Shown: positions 1-8,527 of the stretch, piece by piece
Layout of the letters: the number at the start of each line of letters is the position of its first letter
How positions within the stretch are numbered: the stretch's first letter is position 1
Source: Porphyromonas macacae DSM 20710 = JCM 13914
GTDB taxonomy: Bacteria; Bacteroidota; Bacteroidia; Bacteroidales; Porphyromonadaceae
NCBI RefSeq assembly: GCF_000379945.1
Contig: NZ_KB904124.1
Coordinates: 186,001-250,000 of the forward strand
DNA: 64,000 bases
Reading direction: 5' to 3'
Position numbers and translations under genes: made by a program
The notes under the pieces: generated by a model
What the model was told of the DNA's origin: nothing
What the model saw: the letters and a program-made list of their open reading frames with translations, nothing else
Database searches by the model: none

Positions 1-1154
1 TTGCCCAGCTCTATGGATGCTTCGGAAAAGAGCTCCTTGCCGTCACGTCCGAAGAAAGGCATCGTTTCGTTTACATTCAATCCGAGCGATTTATAGTGCG
101 ACGTGTTGATGCTCACTTTCAGTGGATATTTGCCCAGCCAGCCGGCTTTGATGTCCCAGTAAACATCCAGCTGACCACCGATTTCACCGGCCAGATTCGA
201 CTGATGCGGATAAAGAGCGGGCAGGGCATATTTGTGCTGTTTGGTCAGCGCCGGTACATAGTTCATGGGGATATAGATGATTTCCTTCTTGTTGTCTATC
301 CGGAAATCCATGTGTTCGATACGGCGGAAGATACCGGAGACTCCGAAATTTTCACGCGTATAGTCCATATTCACCAGAAGCGCATCGCCGCTTTCACTGA
401 CGAAATCTCCTACCGATTCGGCAAAACTCTGGCTGGCTCCTTTGCCGGTATATTCGACGCCGAAGTTGAACAGGGCATTGCTAAAGCCTGTGCGGATGCT
501 GTATAGATTGGTATTTGTGGGGTCGGGAGATTTATCTACGGTTTCCGTATTGTGTCTGCCTACCCATGAACCGCCCAGAGTTATATCGTAAGAGGCCTCG
601 CGGTTCCAGAGTTTGGAAATGGTGAATTCGGCATCTCCTCCCCACAGTACGGCATCGGCATAAGTGAGGTACCGGCGCGGTTGACCGCCCATGACTTTGA
701 CGTTGAGCCAATCCGTAGGGCTATACTTTACGTTCAGACCGCGCAGAGAGTTGTTTACGCCCAGAGCACGCTCTTCATAGGCACGGAAAATCAGTCCGCT
801 GCCGAACTGTTCGTAGAAACTGCCCAGCGTAACATTGATTTTACTGTCGGAATAGTTTGCATAGTACTGTGTGAGGGCGTTTCCCTTGAGGTTTTCAAAA
901 CTCCGCATGGGCGGTTCGAATATTTCATATTGAAGGCCGGCACTGAAATTCCTGTAGTCATACTTAAGATTCAGGTAGGTGTTGTTTCCGTGTTTTTTGG
1001 CGTCGGGCTGATTATCGTCTTTTTTATAAAAAGCAGCATTGGATTCGATGCCTCCGTGTAAACTTCCCCAGTCTTTTTTCTTTTCCTGTGCCGAAAGGGA
1101 TGCCGTTACGGAAAAGGCCACGGCTGCCAGTATGGTCAGAGTTCTTTTTCTCAT
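1..1154 (-). CDS. DUF6029-like outer-membrane beta-barrel protein (3' end outside window)
   Basis: Reading frame on the minus strand from an ATG at 1154, open to the window edge (384 codons visible, C-terminus missing). The protein begins with a basic-hydrophobic signal peptide ending near SLSAQ. It continues as alternating amphipathic beta strands rich in Tyr, Gly and Asn (for example LNLKYDYRNFSAGLQYEIF), as in outer-membrane barrels. Composition and layout match what I know of the Bacteroidetes DUF6029 family, whose function is not known. It lies 24 bp downstream of a TlpA-like thioredoxin gene and is probably co-transcribed with it, so an envelope role linked to thiol chemistry is possible but only inferred. 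The family call is from memory; barrel and signal peptide are visible directly. Confidence 0.75.
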   Translation of the reverse strand, partial: MRKRTLTILAAVAFSVTASLSAQEKKKDWGSLHGGIESNAAFYKKDDNQPDAKKHGNNTYLNLKYDYRNFSAGLQYEIFEPPMRSFENLKGNALTQYYANYSDSKINVTLGSFYEQFGSGLIFRAYEERALGVNNSLRGLNVKYSPTDWLNVKVMGGQPRRYLTYADAVLWGGDAEFTISKLWNREASYDITLGGSWVGRHNTETVDKSPDPTNTNLYSIRTGFSNALFNFGVEYTGKGASQSFAESVGDFVSESGDALLVNMDYTRENFGVSGIFRRIEHMDFRIDNKKEIIYIPMNYVPALTKQHKYALPALYPHQSNLAGEIGGQLDVYWDIKAGWLGKYPLKVSINTSHYKSLGLNVNETMPFFGRDGKELFSEASIELG

Positions 1155-1178
1155 GATATTCGCTGATTACGCTTGTGA

Positions 1179-1652
1179 TTACTTCTTTGCATATTTCAGA
1201 GCCTCCTCTATGAGATACTCTTCATCTCCGGGGCTGTAACCGCTGTGCTTGTACACCTGTTTGCCTTTATGAAAAACGAACAGGAAGGGAACGTTCTGCA
1301 CATTGAGCCTTTTATACAAATCCTGGTTGGTGTCCAGATAGATTTCGAAAGGCAGGTTTCGTCCTTTGACAAACGACGGCACTTTGGCTTTGGAGCGCGA
1401 ATCGTCTATGGATATGGACACGATGCGCACTTTGCCGTCCCACTCGTCTTTAAGCTCTTTCAGAGCATCCATTTCCATGAGGCAGGGTTTGCACCATGTT
1501 GCCCAGAAAGAAACGATAACCGGTTTGTCGCCTTTGATCACATCCGAGAAAGAAACCTTTTCTCCTTTGAGATTTTCGATGTTTACATTTTGCGCTTTTG
1601 CCATCAAGAGGCAACAGAGAAGCAGCGTAAAGAAGTATAAAACTTTTTTCAT
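1179..1652 (-). CDS. TlpA-like periplasmic thioredoxin
   Basis: 157-residue secreted thiol:disulfide oxidoreductase. Residues 1-20 are a signal peptide ending in AKA. A thioredoxin fold follows with the active site WATWCKPC (Cys54 and Cys57) and the cis-proline loop NVPFLFVF near residue 119. TlpA/ResA-type proteins keep cysteines of exported proteins reduced or donate electrons in the periplasm; the substrate here is not evident. The gene lies between an Omp28-like lipoprotein with its own CxxC motif and a DUF6029-like barrel, all on one strand. This suggests one envelope redox unit. A strong hairpin (1681-1718) separates it from the upstream Omp28-like gene, so its transcript level may differ. 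Confidence 0.9.
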   Translation of the reverse strand: MKKVLYFFTLLLCCLLMAKAQNVNIENLKGEKVSFSDVIKGDKPVIVSFWATWCKPCLMEMDALKELKDEWDGKVRIVSISIDDSRSKAKVPSFVKGRNLPFEIYLDTNQDLYKRLNVQNVPFLFVFHKGKQVYKHSGYSPGDEEYLIEEALKYAKK

Positions 1653-1680
1653 GATGAAAGTATTTAGTGTTGATATATAA

Positions 1681-1718
1681 CATGTTGAGCAATAGAATAA
1701 AATCTATTGCCCAACATG
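1681..1718 (-). terminator. Long hairpin between Omp28-like and TlpA-like genes
   Basis: Inverted repeat with 15-base arms (1681-1695 and 1704-1718), one A/C mismatch and an 8-base AT loop. It starts 13 bp after the stop of the Omp28-like gene and 28 bp before the TlpA start. On the minus strand it is followed by TTATATAT rather than a clean T run. It may therefore be a partial terminator, an attenuator or an mRNA-stabilising 3' structure. Confidence 0.6.
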
Positions 1719-1730
1719 ATTGAGTTCGGA

Positions 1731-3458
1731 TTAGTAGCCGCGTCCGCTGTTGGCATTGGCTTTCTGAGCCGTGATGGCTTTTCTATCCTTATCTGTGATA
1801 ACGATAAGAACCTCGCAGTTTTCCGGTTTCCAACCTGTTTTCATATCGAACCGGATTTCTTTCTTAACGGATTCTCCTTTTTTGAAAGAGATATCTTCTC
1901 CCCAAAGTTTGTTTTGGTAGCTTTGACGGTAAACATGGTTATGCTCCATGTCTTTGATCGGGTTGCCCAGATCCGGGAATACTGAATTGTTTTGATCTGC
2001 AATCAGTTTGTTTTCTGTCAGAATGGCAATCCACTTCACATCGGGCATGTCCTCTTTGGCTTTGAATGTGATATCCGTTTTGACGGCATTCCCTTCCACC
2101 TTAACCTCAACGGCAATACCGAGATCGGATTTGGCGGGGATATGCTGCAAAATTTGAGCCACATTGGTATTGCTTGTTAAAGTGCTCTTATCCCGGTTCA
2201 TTACCATGCTGGGATAACCGGTTACGCCGAGATACTTGCCAACGGTATTGGTGTCCGGGCTTCCGAATTTATCATTTCCATGCATGGCCGATGCCACCAC
2301 TTGGGGATTTTTGGAGGCTTTTTCCAAAACCACGATAAGTCTGGGGCAATATTGACACCATGTAGCGGTAAATTGTTCTACAAAGACTCTGGGGGTAGGA
2401 TTGAAGTCACCGGTCGATTCTACGATTACAGGAGGTGCAGCATGTTTTTGATACTTTGCTGTTACGGTTATTTTCTCGTTTTTCGTTGTTTTGTATATGT
2501 TGCCTTCGATCTCTTTTCCGTTTACGGAGAATTTGGTTTCTGCGGTCAGGTCATTGTCTTTGTCGAGGGTATTGATGCAGGTAAACACAACCATATCGAT
2601 ACCGTCCGAAGTGAATCGGGTTTTATCCGGCTTGATAAGCAGACCGTATTTTATCGGTTCTTTTACATTTATTCTCACATAGTTCGATTTGTTGTTTTTA
2701 TACTCGGCCTGTGCTGTGAATATACCCGTAGCCGTAGGGGTAAAGACGTTGCCTTCGATAGCCTGTTCATTGATAAAGATTTTAGAATCTTTTGTAATGT
2801 CTTGTCCGTCTTTATTTTTTACGGTAAAGGTAACTTTGGCATCATCTCCTTCGAGGTAAAATTCGACTTTGTCGGCCTCCAGAATGATGTCTTGCTCTTT
2901 ATTTGCCTGGAAAACGAGCTCATTGGACTGTTCGCCCTCAGAAAAAGCGATGGCTTTGTACTCTCCCTCGCTGGTTGCGACATATTCATGTCCGGAGATT
3001 TCAATGTTGTTGACGGAAATCTTCGATTTCGCAGTTATATCTGTTCCATCGGCCTTTTTTACCGTAAACTTTATTTTGTCCTTACCATTTGCCAGAATTG
3101 AGGCTTTGTCGGCTGTAAGTACGAGGGTGCCGGCTTTTTTGGTTGCCTGAATAGTCAGTTCATTGGATTGAATCGTATTCAACCTGGCAATTACTTTGTA
3201 AGTTCCTTCTTTATCTGTAGAAAAAGTGTTGCCGGAAAGTTTTTTCCCGTCGACTGAAATTTGCACAGCGGAAGTTACATCCTTGCCATCCTGATTTTTT
3301 ACCGTGAAGGTGACTTTGTCTTCTCCATCGGCCGTTAACGTATTTTTGTCTGCAGATAGCGTAATGGCTTGTTCTTTCTCCGGCTCTTTCTTATTGTTGT
3401 CCGAGCACGATGCGATGAAAAGAACGAGCAATGATAATAAATAGATTGCTTTTTTCAT
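1731..3458 (-). CDS. Omp28-related lipoprotein with four Ig-like repeats and a CxxC thioredoxin-like domain
   Basis: 575-residue exported lipoprotein. The signal peptide ends in FIASC with Cys18 as the lipidated residue. Four tandem beta-sandwich modules follow, with an almost exact 80-residue period; the motif FTVKxxDGxD recurs at residues 51, 131 and 211, and a degenerate form (FTCINTLDKDND) at 292. After about residue 350 comes an Omp28-like domain with the thioredoxin-type motif ATWCQYC (Cys368, Cys371). Omp28-family proteins are known from Porphyromonas outer membranes, usually without such an array. The Ig-like part probably projects the redox domain from the membrane; this is inference. 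A likely -7 box (TATTTTTG) lies 65 bp upstream. The neighbours are TlpA and a DUF6029-like barrel. Confidence 0.85.
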   Translation of the reverse strand: MKKAIYLLSLLVLFIASCSDNNKKEPEKEQAITLSADKNTLTADGEDKVTFTVKNQDGKDVTSAVQISVDGKKLSGNTFSTDKEGTYKVIARLNTIQSNELTIQATKKAGTLVLTADKASILANGKDKIKFTVKKADGTDITAKSKISVNNIEISGHEYVATSEGEYKAIAFSEGEQSNELVFQANKEQDIILEADKVEFYLEGDDAKVTFTVKNKDGQDITKDSKIFINEQAIEGNVFTPTATGIFTAQAEYKNNKSNYVRINVKEPIKYGLLIKPDKTRFTSDGIDMVVFTCINTLDKDNDLTAETKFSVNGKEIEGNIYKTTKNEKITVTAKYQKHAAPPVIVESTGDFNPTPRVFVEQFTATWCQYCPRLIVVLEKASKNPQVVASAMHGNDKFGSPDTNTVGKYLGVTGYPSMVMNRDKSTLTSNTNVAQILQHIPAKSDLGIAVEVKVEGNAVKTDITFKAKEDMPDVKWIAILTENKLIADQNNSVFPDLGNPIKDMEHNHVYRQSYQNKLWGEDISFKKGESVKKEIRFDMKTGWKPENCEVLIVITDKDRKAITAQKANANSGRGY

Positions 3459-3522
3459 GTTTTTGTGTTTTTGGGATTTTAATTTGTAGTGTTTTGTATT
3501 TATTTGCTATTTTAGGTATGAG

Positions 3523-3530
3523 CAAAAATA
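3523..3530 (-). promoter_or_regulatory. Possible -7 box for the Omp28-like cluster
   Basis: TATTTTTG on the minus strand fits the Bacteroidetes -7 consensus TAnnTTTG, 65 bp before the start codon. No convincing -33 TTTG is seen at the usual spacing, so support is moderate. Confidence 0.4.
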
Positions 3531-3725
3531 ATTAATTCATTGATTTTTCCATGAAAAAAAGCAGATATTTTTAATTGTCGGAAGCAAAAAGCGATTCTAT
3601 TTTTACCATACCCTTTCTCTTTATCGTTTCGGATTGTTTCTTTTTATATTCAATCAACACTCATATAATAGAAAACGAAAAAGCCTTTTGCCTTTTTCTC
3701 TTGAAGAAATGAAAACGGCTTGTGT

Positions 3726-5186
3726 TTAATTGAATATGGTGCGTCTGGCGTCGATACCCAGAAAGATAAAGATAAGAAGGGTGAAACCCCATAAAGAGGA
3801 ACCTCCGTAGCTGAAGAAAGGCAAGGGTATACCGATGACCGGCACGAGACCCAAAACCATACCCACATTGATGAAAAGATGGAAAAGCAGGATGGAAGCC
3901 ACGGAATAGCCATAGACCCGTCCGAAAGTATGCTCCTGCCGCTCGGCCAGATAGCAGAGACGTAAGATAAGCAGGGTATAACCCAGGAGGAGGAGCATCG
4001 AGCCGAGGAAACCCTGCTCTTCGCCTATCGTGCAGAAGATGAAATCGGTGGCCTGCTCGGGCACATAGTTGAGCTTTGTCTGTGTGCCGTCCAAAAAGCC
4101 TTTGCCCAACAGCCCGCCCGAGCCGATGGCTATTTTACTCTGGTCTACGTTGTAACCGTTGCCCCGGAAATCTTCTTCGATATTGAGGGCTACTTTGATC
4201 CGTGTTTGCTGGTGAGGTTCCAGAATATGATCGAAAATATAGTTGACGGAGTAAAAATAGAGTGCCGATACGGCAATGAACAGGCCGATGAGAAAGAACG
4301 AGAGGCGGTAACGTGTCAATGTGAAAAACAGCATCAGGAGAAACAGCAGCACATCCAGCCCGATGATTACATAGCTGAAATCGAACGGAAAGAACCGGTA
4401 GGTAATGGCAGAAAGCACCAGTATGCCGCCGGTGGCAAATCCGAAATCACGGTAAAAGTTACGTGGCAACCGATGGCAATAGGTGATTATGCCGACGACG
4501 GAGAACACGAAAATCAGGGTGCCGATGATAAAAAGGTCTGCACGGGTGGTTCCCCACCAGATAATATTTTCAAAAATAAGTGAAAAGACAAAATACACGA
4601 TAGCGGCAAAAGCCAGAGAGAGTATGCTGCCCGTCATTCCTTCGCGGTAGAGAACGAGGAAGAAGGCCGAGAAAACGAGAGCCGAGCCGGTTTCGCTCTG
4701 CAGCAGGATTAAGAGCATGGGAGCGCAGATGATGCCAAAGACCATGGCATAGTTGCGCCATCCTTTGATTTTGAATCCGTACTTGCCTAACTGCCGGGAT
4801 AACATCAGAGCCGTCGTCACCTTGGAAAACTCCGCCGGCTGGAGCCGTAAGGGGCCGATGACCAACCAACTGTGCGAACCTTTGATATTGGGAGCCACAA
4901 AAATGGTGACAGCCAGAATAAGCAACATGATAACGTAGAGAAAAGGCGAGATGTCTTCGAGGAAATCCGTATCTATAAGCAATACGGCGAAGCCGATGAT
5001 TAAAGCCAATCCTATCCAAATCAATTGCATAACAGGACGGCTACCCATCTGAAAGAGAGCATACAGATTGAAGTCGTAAGAGGCCCCGCAGATAGCCACC
5101 CACCCTGCTGCTACCATCAGAAGGTAGAGAATGACCGTAAACCAGTCTACACGTTTGGCTAAAGAAAAGTTCGCTTTGTTTGCCAT
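3726..5186 (-). CDS. rodA: RodA peptidoglycan glycosyltransferase (SEDS family)
   Basis: 486-residue multi-spanning SEDS protein that polymerises lipid II into glycan strands for side-wall growth in the inner membrane. The sequence has about ten or more hydrophobic helices, the LRLQPAEFSK segment typical of SEDS proteins, and the C-terminal motif PLPFFSYGGSSL that ends this family. It is longer than E. coli RodA (about 370), as is usual in Bacteroidetes because of extra middle helices. Its start overlaps the 3' end of the PBP2 gene by 28 bp, so the two partners of the elongasome synthase are translationally linked. It is the last gene of the mreB-mreC-mreD-mrdA-rodA set. Confidence 0.96.
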   Translation of the reverse strand: MANKANFSLAKRVDWFTVILYLLMVAAGWVAICGASYDFNLYALFQMGSRPVMQLIWIGLALIIGFAVLLIDTDFLEDISPFLYVIMLLILAVTIFVAPNIKGSHSWLVIGPLRLQPAEFSKVTTALMLSRQLGKYGFKIKGWRNYAMVFGIICAPMLLILLQSETGSALVFSAFFLVLYREGMTGSILSLAFAAIVYFVFSLIFENIIWWGTTRADLFIIGTLIFVFSVVGIITYCHRLPRNFYRDFGFATGGILVLSAITYRFFPFDFSYVIIGLDVLLFLLMLFFTLTRYRLSFFLIGLFIAVSALYFYSVNYIFDHILEPHQQTRIKVALNIEEDFRGNGYNVDQSKIAIGSGGLLGKGFLDGTQTKLNYVPEQATDFIFCTIGEEQGFLGSMLLLLGYTLLILRLCYLAERQEHTFGRVYGYSVASILLFHLFINVGMVLGLVPVIGIPLPFFSYGGSSLWGFTLLIFIFLGIDARRTIFN

Positions 5187-7033
5187 AAACCGTAAATAAT
5201 GGATGTTTCCTGCATGCGCCTGGCTATTGCTTCCGTAGCGGGGGACAAGTTACCCTTATTCAGGTAATATTCCATGATGACCCGTCCGATGGGCACTCCG
5301 AAATAGGCACCGAACCCCCCGTTTTCCACATAGACAGCCACCGCTATCTGCGGATTATTGCGCGGAGCAAATCCCATGAATGCCGAGTGATCTTTGCCAT
5401 GAGGATTTTCCGCTGTTCCCGTTTTACCGCAAACTTCGATGACTCCCGGAGCAAAGTTGGCTCCGTGGCAGGTGCCCCCGGTAACGGCGCGTGCCATGCC
5501 TTCGACCACGGTTTCCCAGTGCGAGGGGTCGACGGTGGTATATTTTTTATTCGTATAGGCCGTATCCAGCGTGCTGTTTTCTATGGACCGGACAACATGC
5601 GGCCGGTAAAACCATCCGCGATTGGCTATGACTGTGGCCAGATTGGCAATCTGCAAAGGGGTGGTCAGAATTTCTCCCTGCCCGATGGCGATAGAGATAA
5701 TGGAGCTGCTCGTCCAGCGTTGCTTATGTATTTTGTCGTAAACCTTGCTGTTGGGTATGTAGCCACGCTTTTCTCCGTAGAGATCGACCTTCAGCGGATA
5801 GCCGAAGCCGATGCTGACCATCCGGTTTTTCCAGTGTTCAAAAGCTTCTTGCACGGTAGGGTATATGCTCCTGTTTTCCAGCAGAGCACGCAGACCCCAG
5901 CAGAAATAGGCATTGCACGAGGTGGCCAGCGCCGAGGGCAAATCCAGAGGAGAAGCATGCGTATGGCAGGCCGGTCTGTTCCTTAATACAGGATAGCCGT
6001 GATAGCAGGAAAAGAGGGTCGACGGGCGAATAACCCCTTCTTCCAGAAAAACGCCTGCCTGAGCAGCTTTGAAAGTGGAGCCCGGAGGGTAAGTGCCCAT
6101 TATGGCACGCGCAAAGAGCGGGTTGCCGGGAGCGTCTTCCAGCATTTGATGATTTTCGCCTTTATTGCGGTCGGAGAGCAGTTCGGGGTCATAACCCGGC
6201 GCGCTGACCATAGCCAGTATTTCACCTGTAGCCGGCTCTATGGCCACAATAGCTCCTCGTTTGCCGTTCATCAGGTTTTCTGCCAGTGTTTGCAGGTTTG
6301 CATCGATGCTCAGCGTAAGGTTGTTTCCATTGATGGCAGGCAGATCGTTCCGCCCGTTGTTAAACTGTCCCTTAATCCGTCCTCTGGAGTCTCTGAGCAG
6401 CACTTCATAGCCTTTGCGCCCGCGCAATTCTTTTTCGTAGCTTTTTTCTACGCCGATCTTTCCCGTATAGTCTCCGGGCGAGAGCAAGCTGTCTTTTTTG
6501 ATATCGGTAACATTTGCTTCGGCAATATAACCCAGAACATGTGCCGCATGATGATATTTATAACGACGGGTAGACCGGCTTTGGATGGTGAACCCCGGAA
6601 ACTTGTAGAGCTGCTCCTGAAACCGTCCGGCTTCGGTTTCGTCGAGCTGTGAAAGCAAAACCTGCGGCGTGTGGGGGGAATAACCCGGGTTTTTGAGACG
6701 GTCTTTTACTTCTGCAAATCGTTTACTCAGCACTTCGGGGGTGATATTGAGGATATCGCATAGAGTAAGCGAATCGAATGCACCCGTCTGGCCGGTGGTT
6801 ACCATCAGGTCGTACGTGGGCTTGTTGTAAACGAGCAGTTCGCCGTTGCGGTCGAAGATAACACCGCGTGCCGGATAGATGGGTTTGTAGTAATAGGCGT
6901 TTCGCTTGGCTCGCTCTTTATAGTTGTTGTTGAGTATTTGCAGATTGAACAGCCGTGCGGTAAAAATGAGCAGAACGGCTAACGTGAGCAGTGTAAACAG
7001 GTGACGGCGTTTGAAGTAGCGGTCGTTGACCAT
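5159..7033 (-). CDS. mrdA: Penicillin-binding protein 2 (elongasome transpeptidase)
   Basis: 624-residue class B PBP that cross-links peptidoglycan with RodA. Residues 11-30 form the single N-terminal membrane anchor. The pedestal domain follows, with the conserved ARGVIFDRNG segment at 55-64. The transpeptidase domain has the active-site serine in STFK (Ser319-Lys322), the second motif SCN (372-374) and KTG (537-539). All three catalytic motifs are intact. The gene starts 11 bp after mreD ends and overlaps rodA by 28 bp. It is the expected target of amdinocillin-type beta-lactams in species where the drug enters; that is family knowledge, not something the sequence shows. Confidence 0.96.
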   Translation of the reverse strand: MVNDRYFKRRHLFTLLTLAVLLIFTARLFNLQILNNNYKERAKRNAYYYKPIYPARGVIFDRNGELLVYNKPTYDLMVTTGQTGAFDSLTLCDILNITPEVLSKRFAEVKDRLKNPGYSPHTPQVLLSQLDETEAGRFQEQLYKFPGFTIQSRSTRRYKYHHAAHVLGYIAEANVTDIKKDSLLSPGDYTGKIGVEKSYEKELRGRKGYEVLLRDSRGRIKGQFNNGRNDLPAINGNNLTLSIDANLQTLAENLMNGKRGAIVAIEPATGEILAMVSAPGYDPELLSDRNKGENHQMLEDAPGNPLFARAIMGTYPPGSTFKAAQAGVFLEEGVIRPSTLFSCYHGYPVLRNRPACHTHASPLDLPSALATSCNAYFCWGLRALLENRSIYPTVQEAFEHWKNRMVSIGFGYPLKVDLYGEKRGYIPNSKVYDKIHKQRWTSSSIISIAIGQGEILTTPLQIANLATVIANRGWFYRPHVVRSIENSTLDTAYTNKKYTTVDPSHWETVVEGMARAVTGGTCHGANFAPGVIEVCGKTGTAENPHGKDHSAFMGFAPRNNPQIAVAVYVENGGFGAYFGVPIGRVIMEYYLNKGNLSPATEAIARRMQETSIIYGLWQTKRTFL

Positions 7034-7044
7034 GGCTTTTCTGC

Positions 7045-7557
7045 TTATGAAATACGGTGTGAAGAGCCGGTAATCAGGAAGATGATTACGGAGATCATGT
7101 AAGACAGAGCAACACAGGCACAGAAACGCAACAGGAGGTACAACGGGTCGAACAGGCTGAAAGCGTCCAGCAGCATCAGAAGCAGGAGATGCACCACCAG
7201 TATCTTCAGAAGCAACAGATAAAAACGGGTGTTGCTCATGTTTTGTCCGACCGTACCTTCTTCCAGAATGTTGTCGCCCAGGAAAGGTCTTATCAGGGTA
7301 TTTCTAAGGAAAGCCGTGGCCGTAAAAGCGGATGTATGCAGCCCCGGCGTACCGCTTAAGGCATCGATGGCCAAACCGGTGAAAAAACCGAAAAGAGTGA
7401 GGGCTCCCGTACCCGTATTGATGGGAAACATCAGAAGAAGTACAGGGTAGATAAACGGGGTGGCATAGCGGAATAGACTGATGGGGTTGAACAACCACAC
7501 CTGCGCTGCAATAAAAAGGAGCGATACGAATATCAGTTTAATCCACTTCTTTAGCAT
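7045..7557 (-). CDS. mreD: Rod shape-determining protein MreD
   Basis: 170-residue inner-membrane protein, nearly all hydrophobic helices (about five or six), of the length and position expected for MreD, a scaffold of the elongasome. I chose the ATG at 7557 (MLKKWIKLIFVS), which leads straight into the first membrane helix. A longer frame from 7623 would add a polar extension lying wholly inside mreC. With the chosen start the gene overlaps the mreC stop by 20 bp. Sequence conservation in MreD is low, so the call rests on topology plus its place between mreC and mrdA. Confidence 0.88.
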   Translation of the reverse strand: MLKKWIKLIFVSLLFIAAQVWLFNPISLFRYATPFIYPVLLLMFPINTGTGALTLFGFFTGLAIDALSGTPGLHTSAFTATAFLRNTLIRPFLGDNILEEGTVGQNMSNTRFYLLLLKILVVHLLLLMLLDAFSLFDPLYLLLRFCACVALSYMISVIIFLITGSSHRIS

Positions 7558-8422
7558 GACCCGGGGATATGTTTTTGAGTTCTTTGGCTTCCTCCTGTCC
7601 TTCGTTGAGAATGACGTAGACATAGGTCAGCCGGTTAAAATCTGTTGCCGTTTTCACGGGATAACTGCTGAATGTCTGACGCTGACTGTCATGGTTGGGA
7701 AGACTGTCTGTTTGCACAACGCCCACCATCAGGTTTTGAGGAAAGATGAACGAATAGCCGCTGGTTACGATGGTGTCTCCGTTTTTTATTCTGGCATGTA
7801 ACGGCAACTCCGTCAGGGCAAGCATATTGCTGCTGCGCGTTACCCGTGTAAGCGTTCCCGAAATTTCCTGTCCCAAAATGTTGCAGCTTAGCTTTAGTCC
7901 GGGGTTGATGATCGGGATAACGACCGAATAATGCTCGGAAACGTTCGTTACGATGCCTACAACGCCTTTTTTGCTCATAACGGGCATATCCGCTTTGATC
8001 CCGTCTGCTTTGCCTTTGTTGATGATGTAGTGTACATTGGCGTGCATACGGTTGTTTATACTGACGATGCGTGCCGTGAGAAATTCGTATGGAGCGAGCA
8101 TTTCGAGGCTGTCGCTGATATAGACATTCGGAACGATGCTGTCGGCCTGCTTATCGTCCATATATCGCTTAAGTACCAGATATTGCCGTTCCAGGCGCGC
8201 GTTCTCTTCCAGCAGTTCATCGTTTTCTTTCCGCAAATTCAGGTAAGATTTCCACTCGGTCATAGTTTCCGACATATGCCCCACGATGTAGTTGCCTGTG
8301 AGCAAACCCAGGCTACGGTGGTACATCCTGTTGTTGAATAGCATGAGGAGGGCTATTACCTCCAACAGGATGAACAGCAGCCAGTGTTTGTGCGTACGTA
8401 TGAATTCAAGTAGTTTGTGCAC
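7538..8422 (-). CDS. mreC: Rod shape-determining protein MreC
   Basis: 294-residue bitopic inner-membrane protein that couples cytoplasmic MreB to periplasmic PBP2/RodA. It has an N-terminal membrane helix (HWLLFILLEVIALLMLF), a coiled-coil stretch (ENDELLEENARLERQYLVLKR written in part here) and the two-barrel periplasmic domain (GVVGIVTNVSEHYSVV and following). I prefer the GTG start at 8422, giving MHKLLEFIRTHKHW, because Bacteroidetes MreC proteins begin just before the helix. The frame also extends to an ATG at 8470, which would add 16 cysteine-rich residues. The next gene, mreD, overlaps its 3' end. Confidence 0.92.
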   Translation of the reverse strand: MHKLLEFIRTHKHWLLFILLEVIALLMLFNNRMYHRSLGLLTGNYIVGHMSETMTEWKSYLNLRKENDELLEENARLERQYLVLKRYMDDKQADSIVPNVYISDSLEMLAPYEFLTARIVSINNRMHANVHYIINKGKADGIKADMPVMSKKGVVGIVTNVSEHYSVVIPIINPGLKLSCNILGQEISGTLTRVTRSSNMLALTELPLHARIKNGDTIVTSGYSFIFPQNLMVGVVQTDSLPNHDSQRQTFSSYPVKTATDFNRLTYVYVILNEGQEEAKELKNISPGHAKEVD

Positions 8423-8527
8423 TGTTTCGAGAGAGCAAGAACACGCGTTAATGTTTGCGAAGAAACGCATACCATCGTGTCTTCCGGAGTGGAAAGGTAC
8501 GGTGATATGCGGCTCGGCGGGTTGTTA

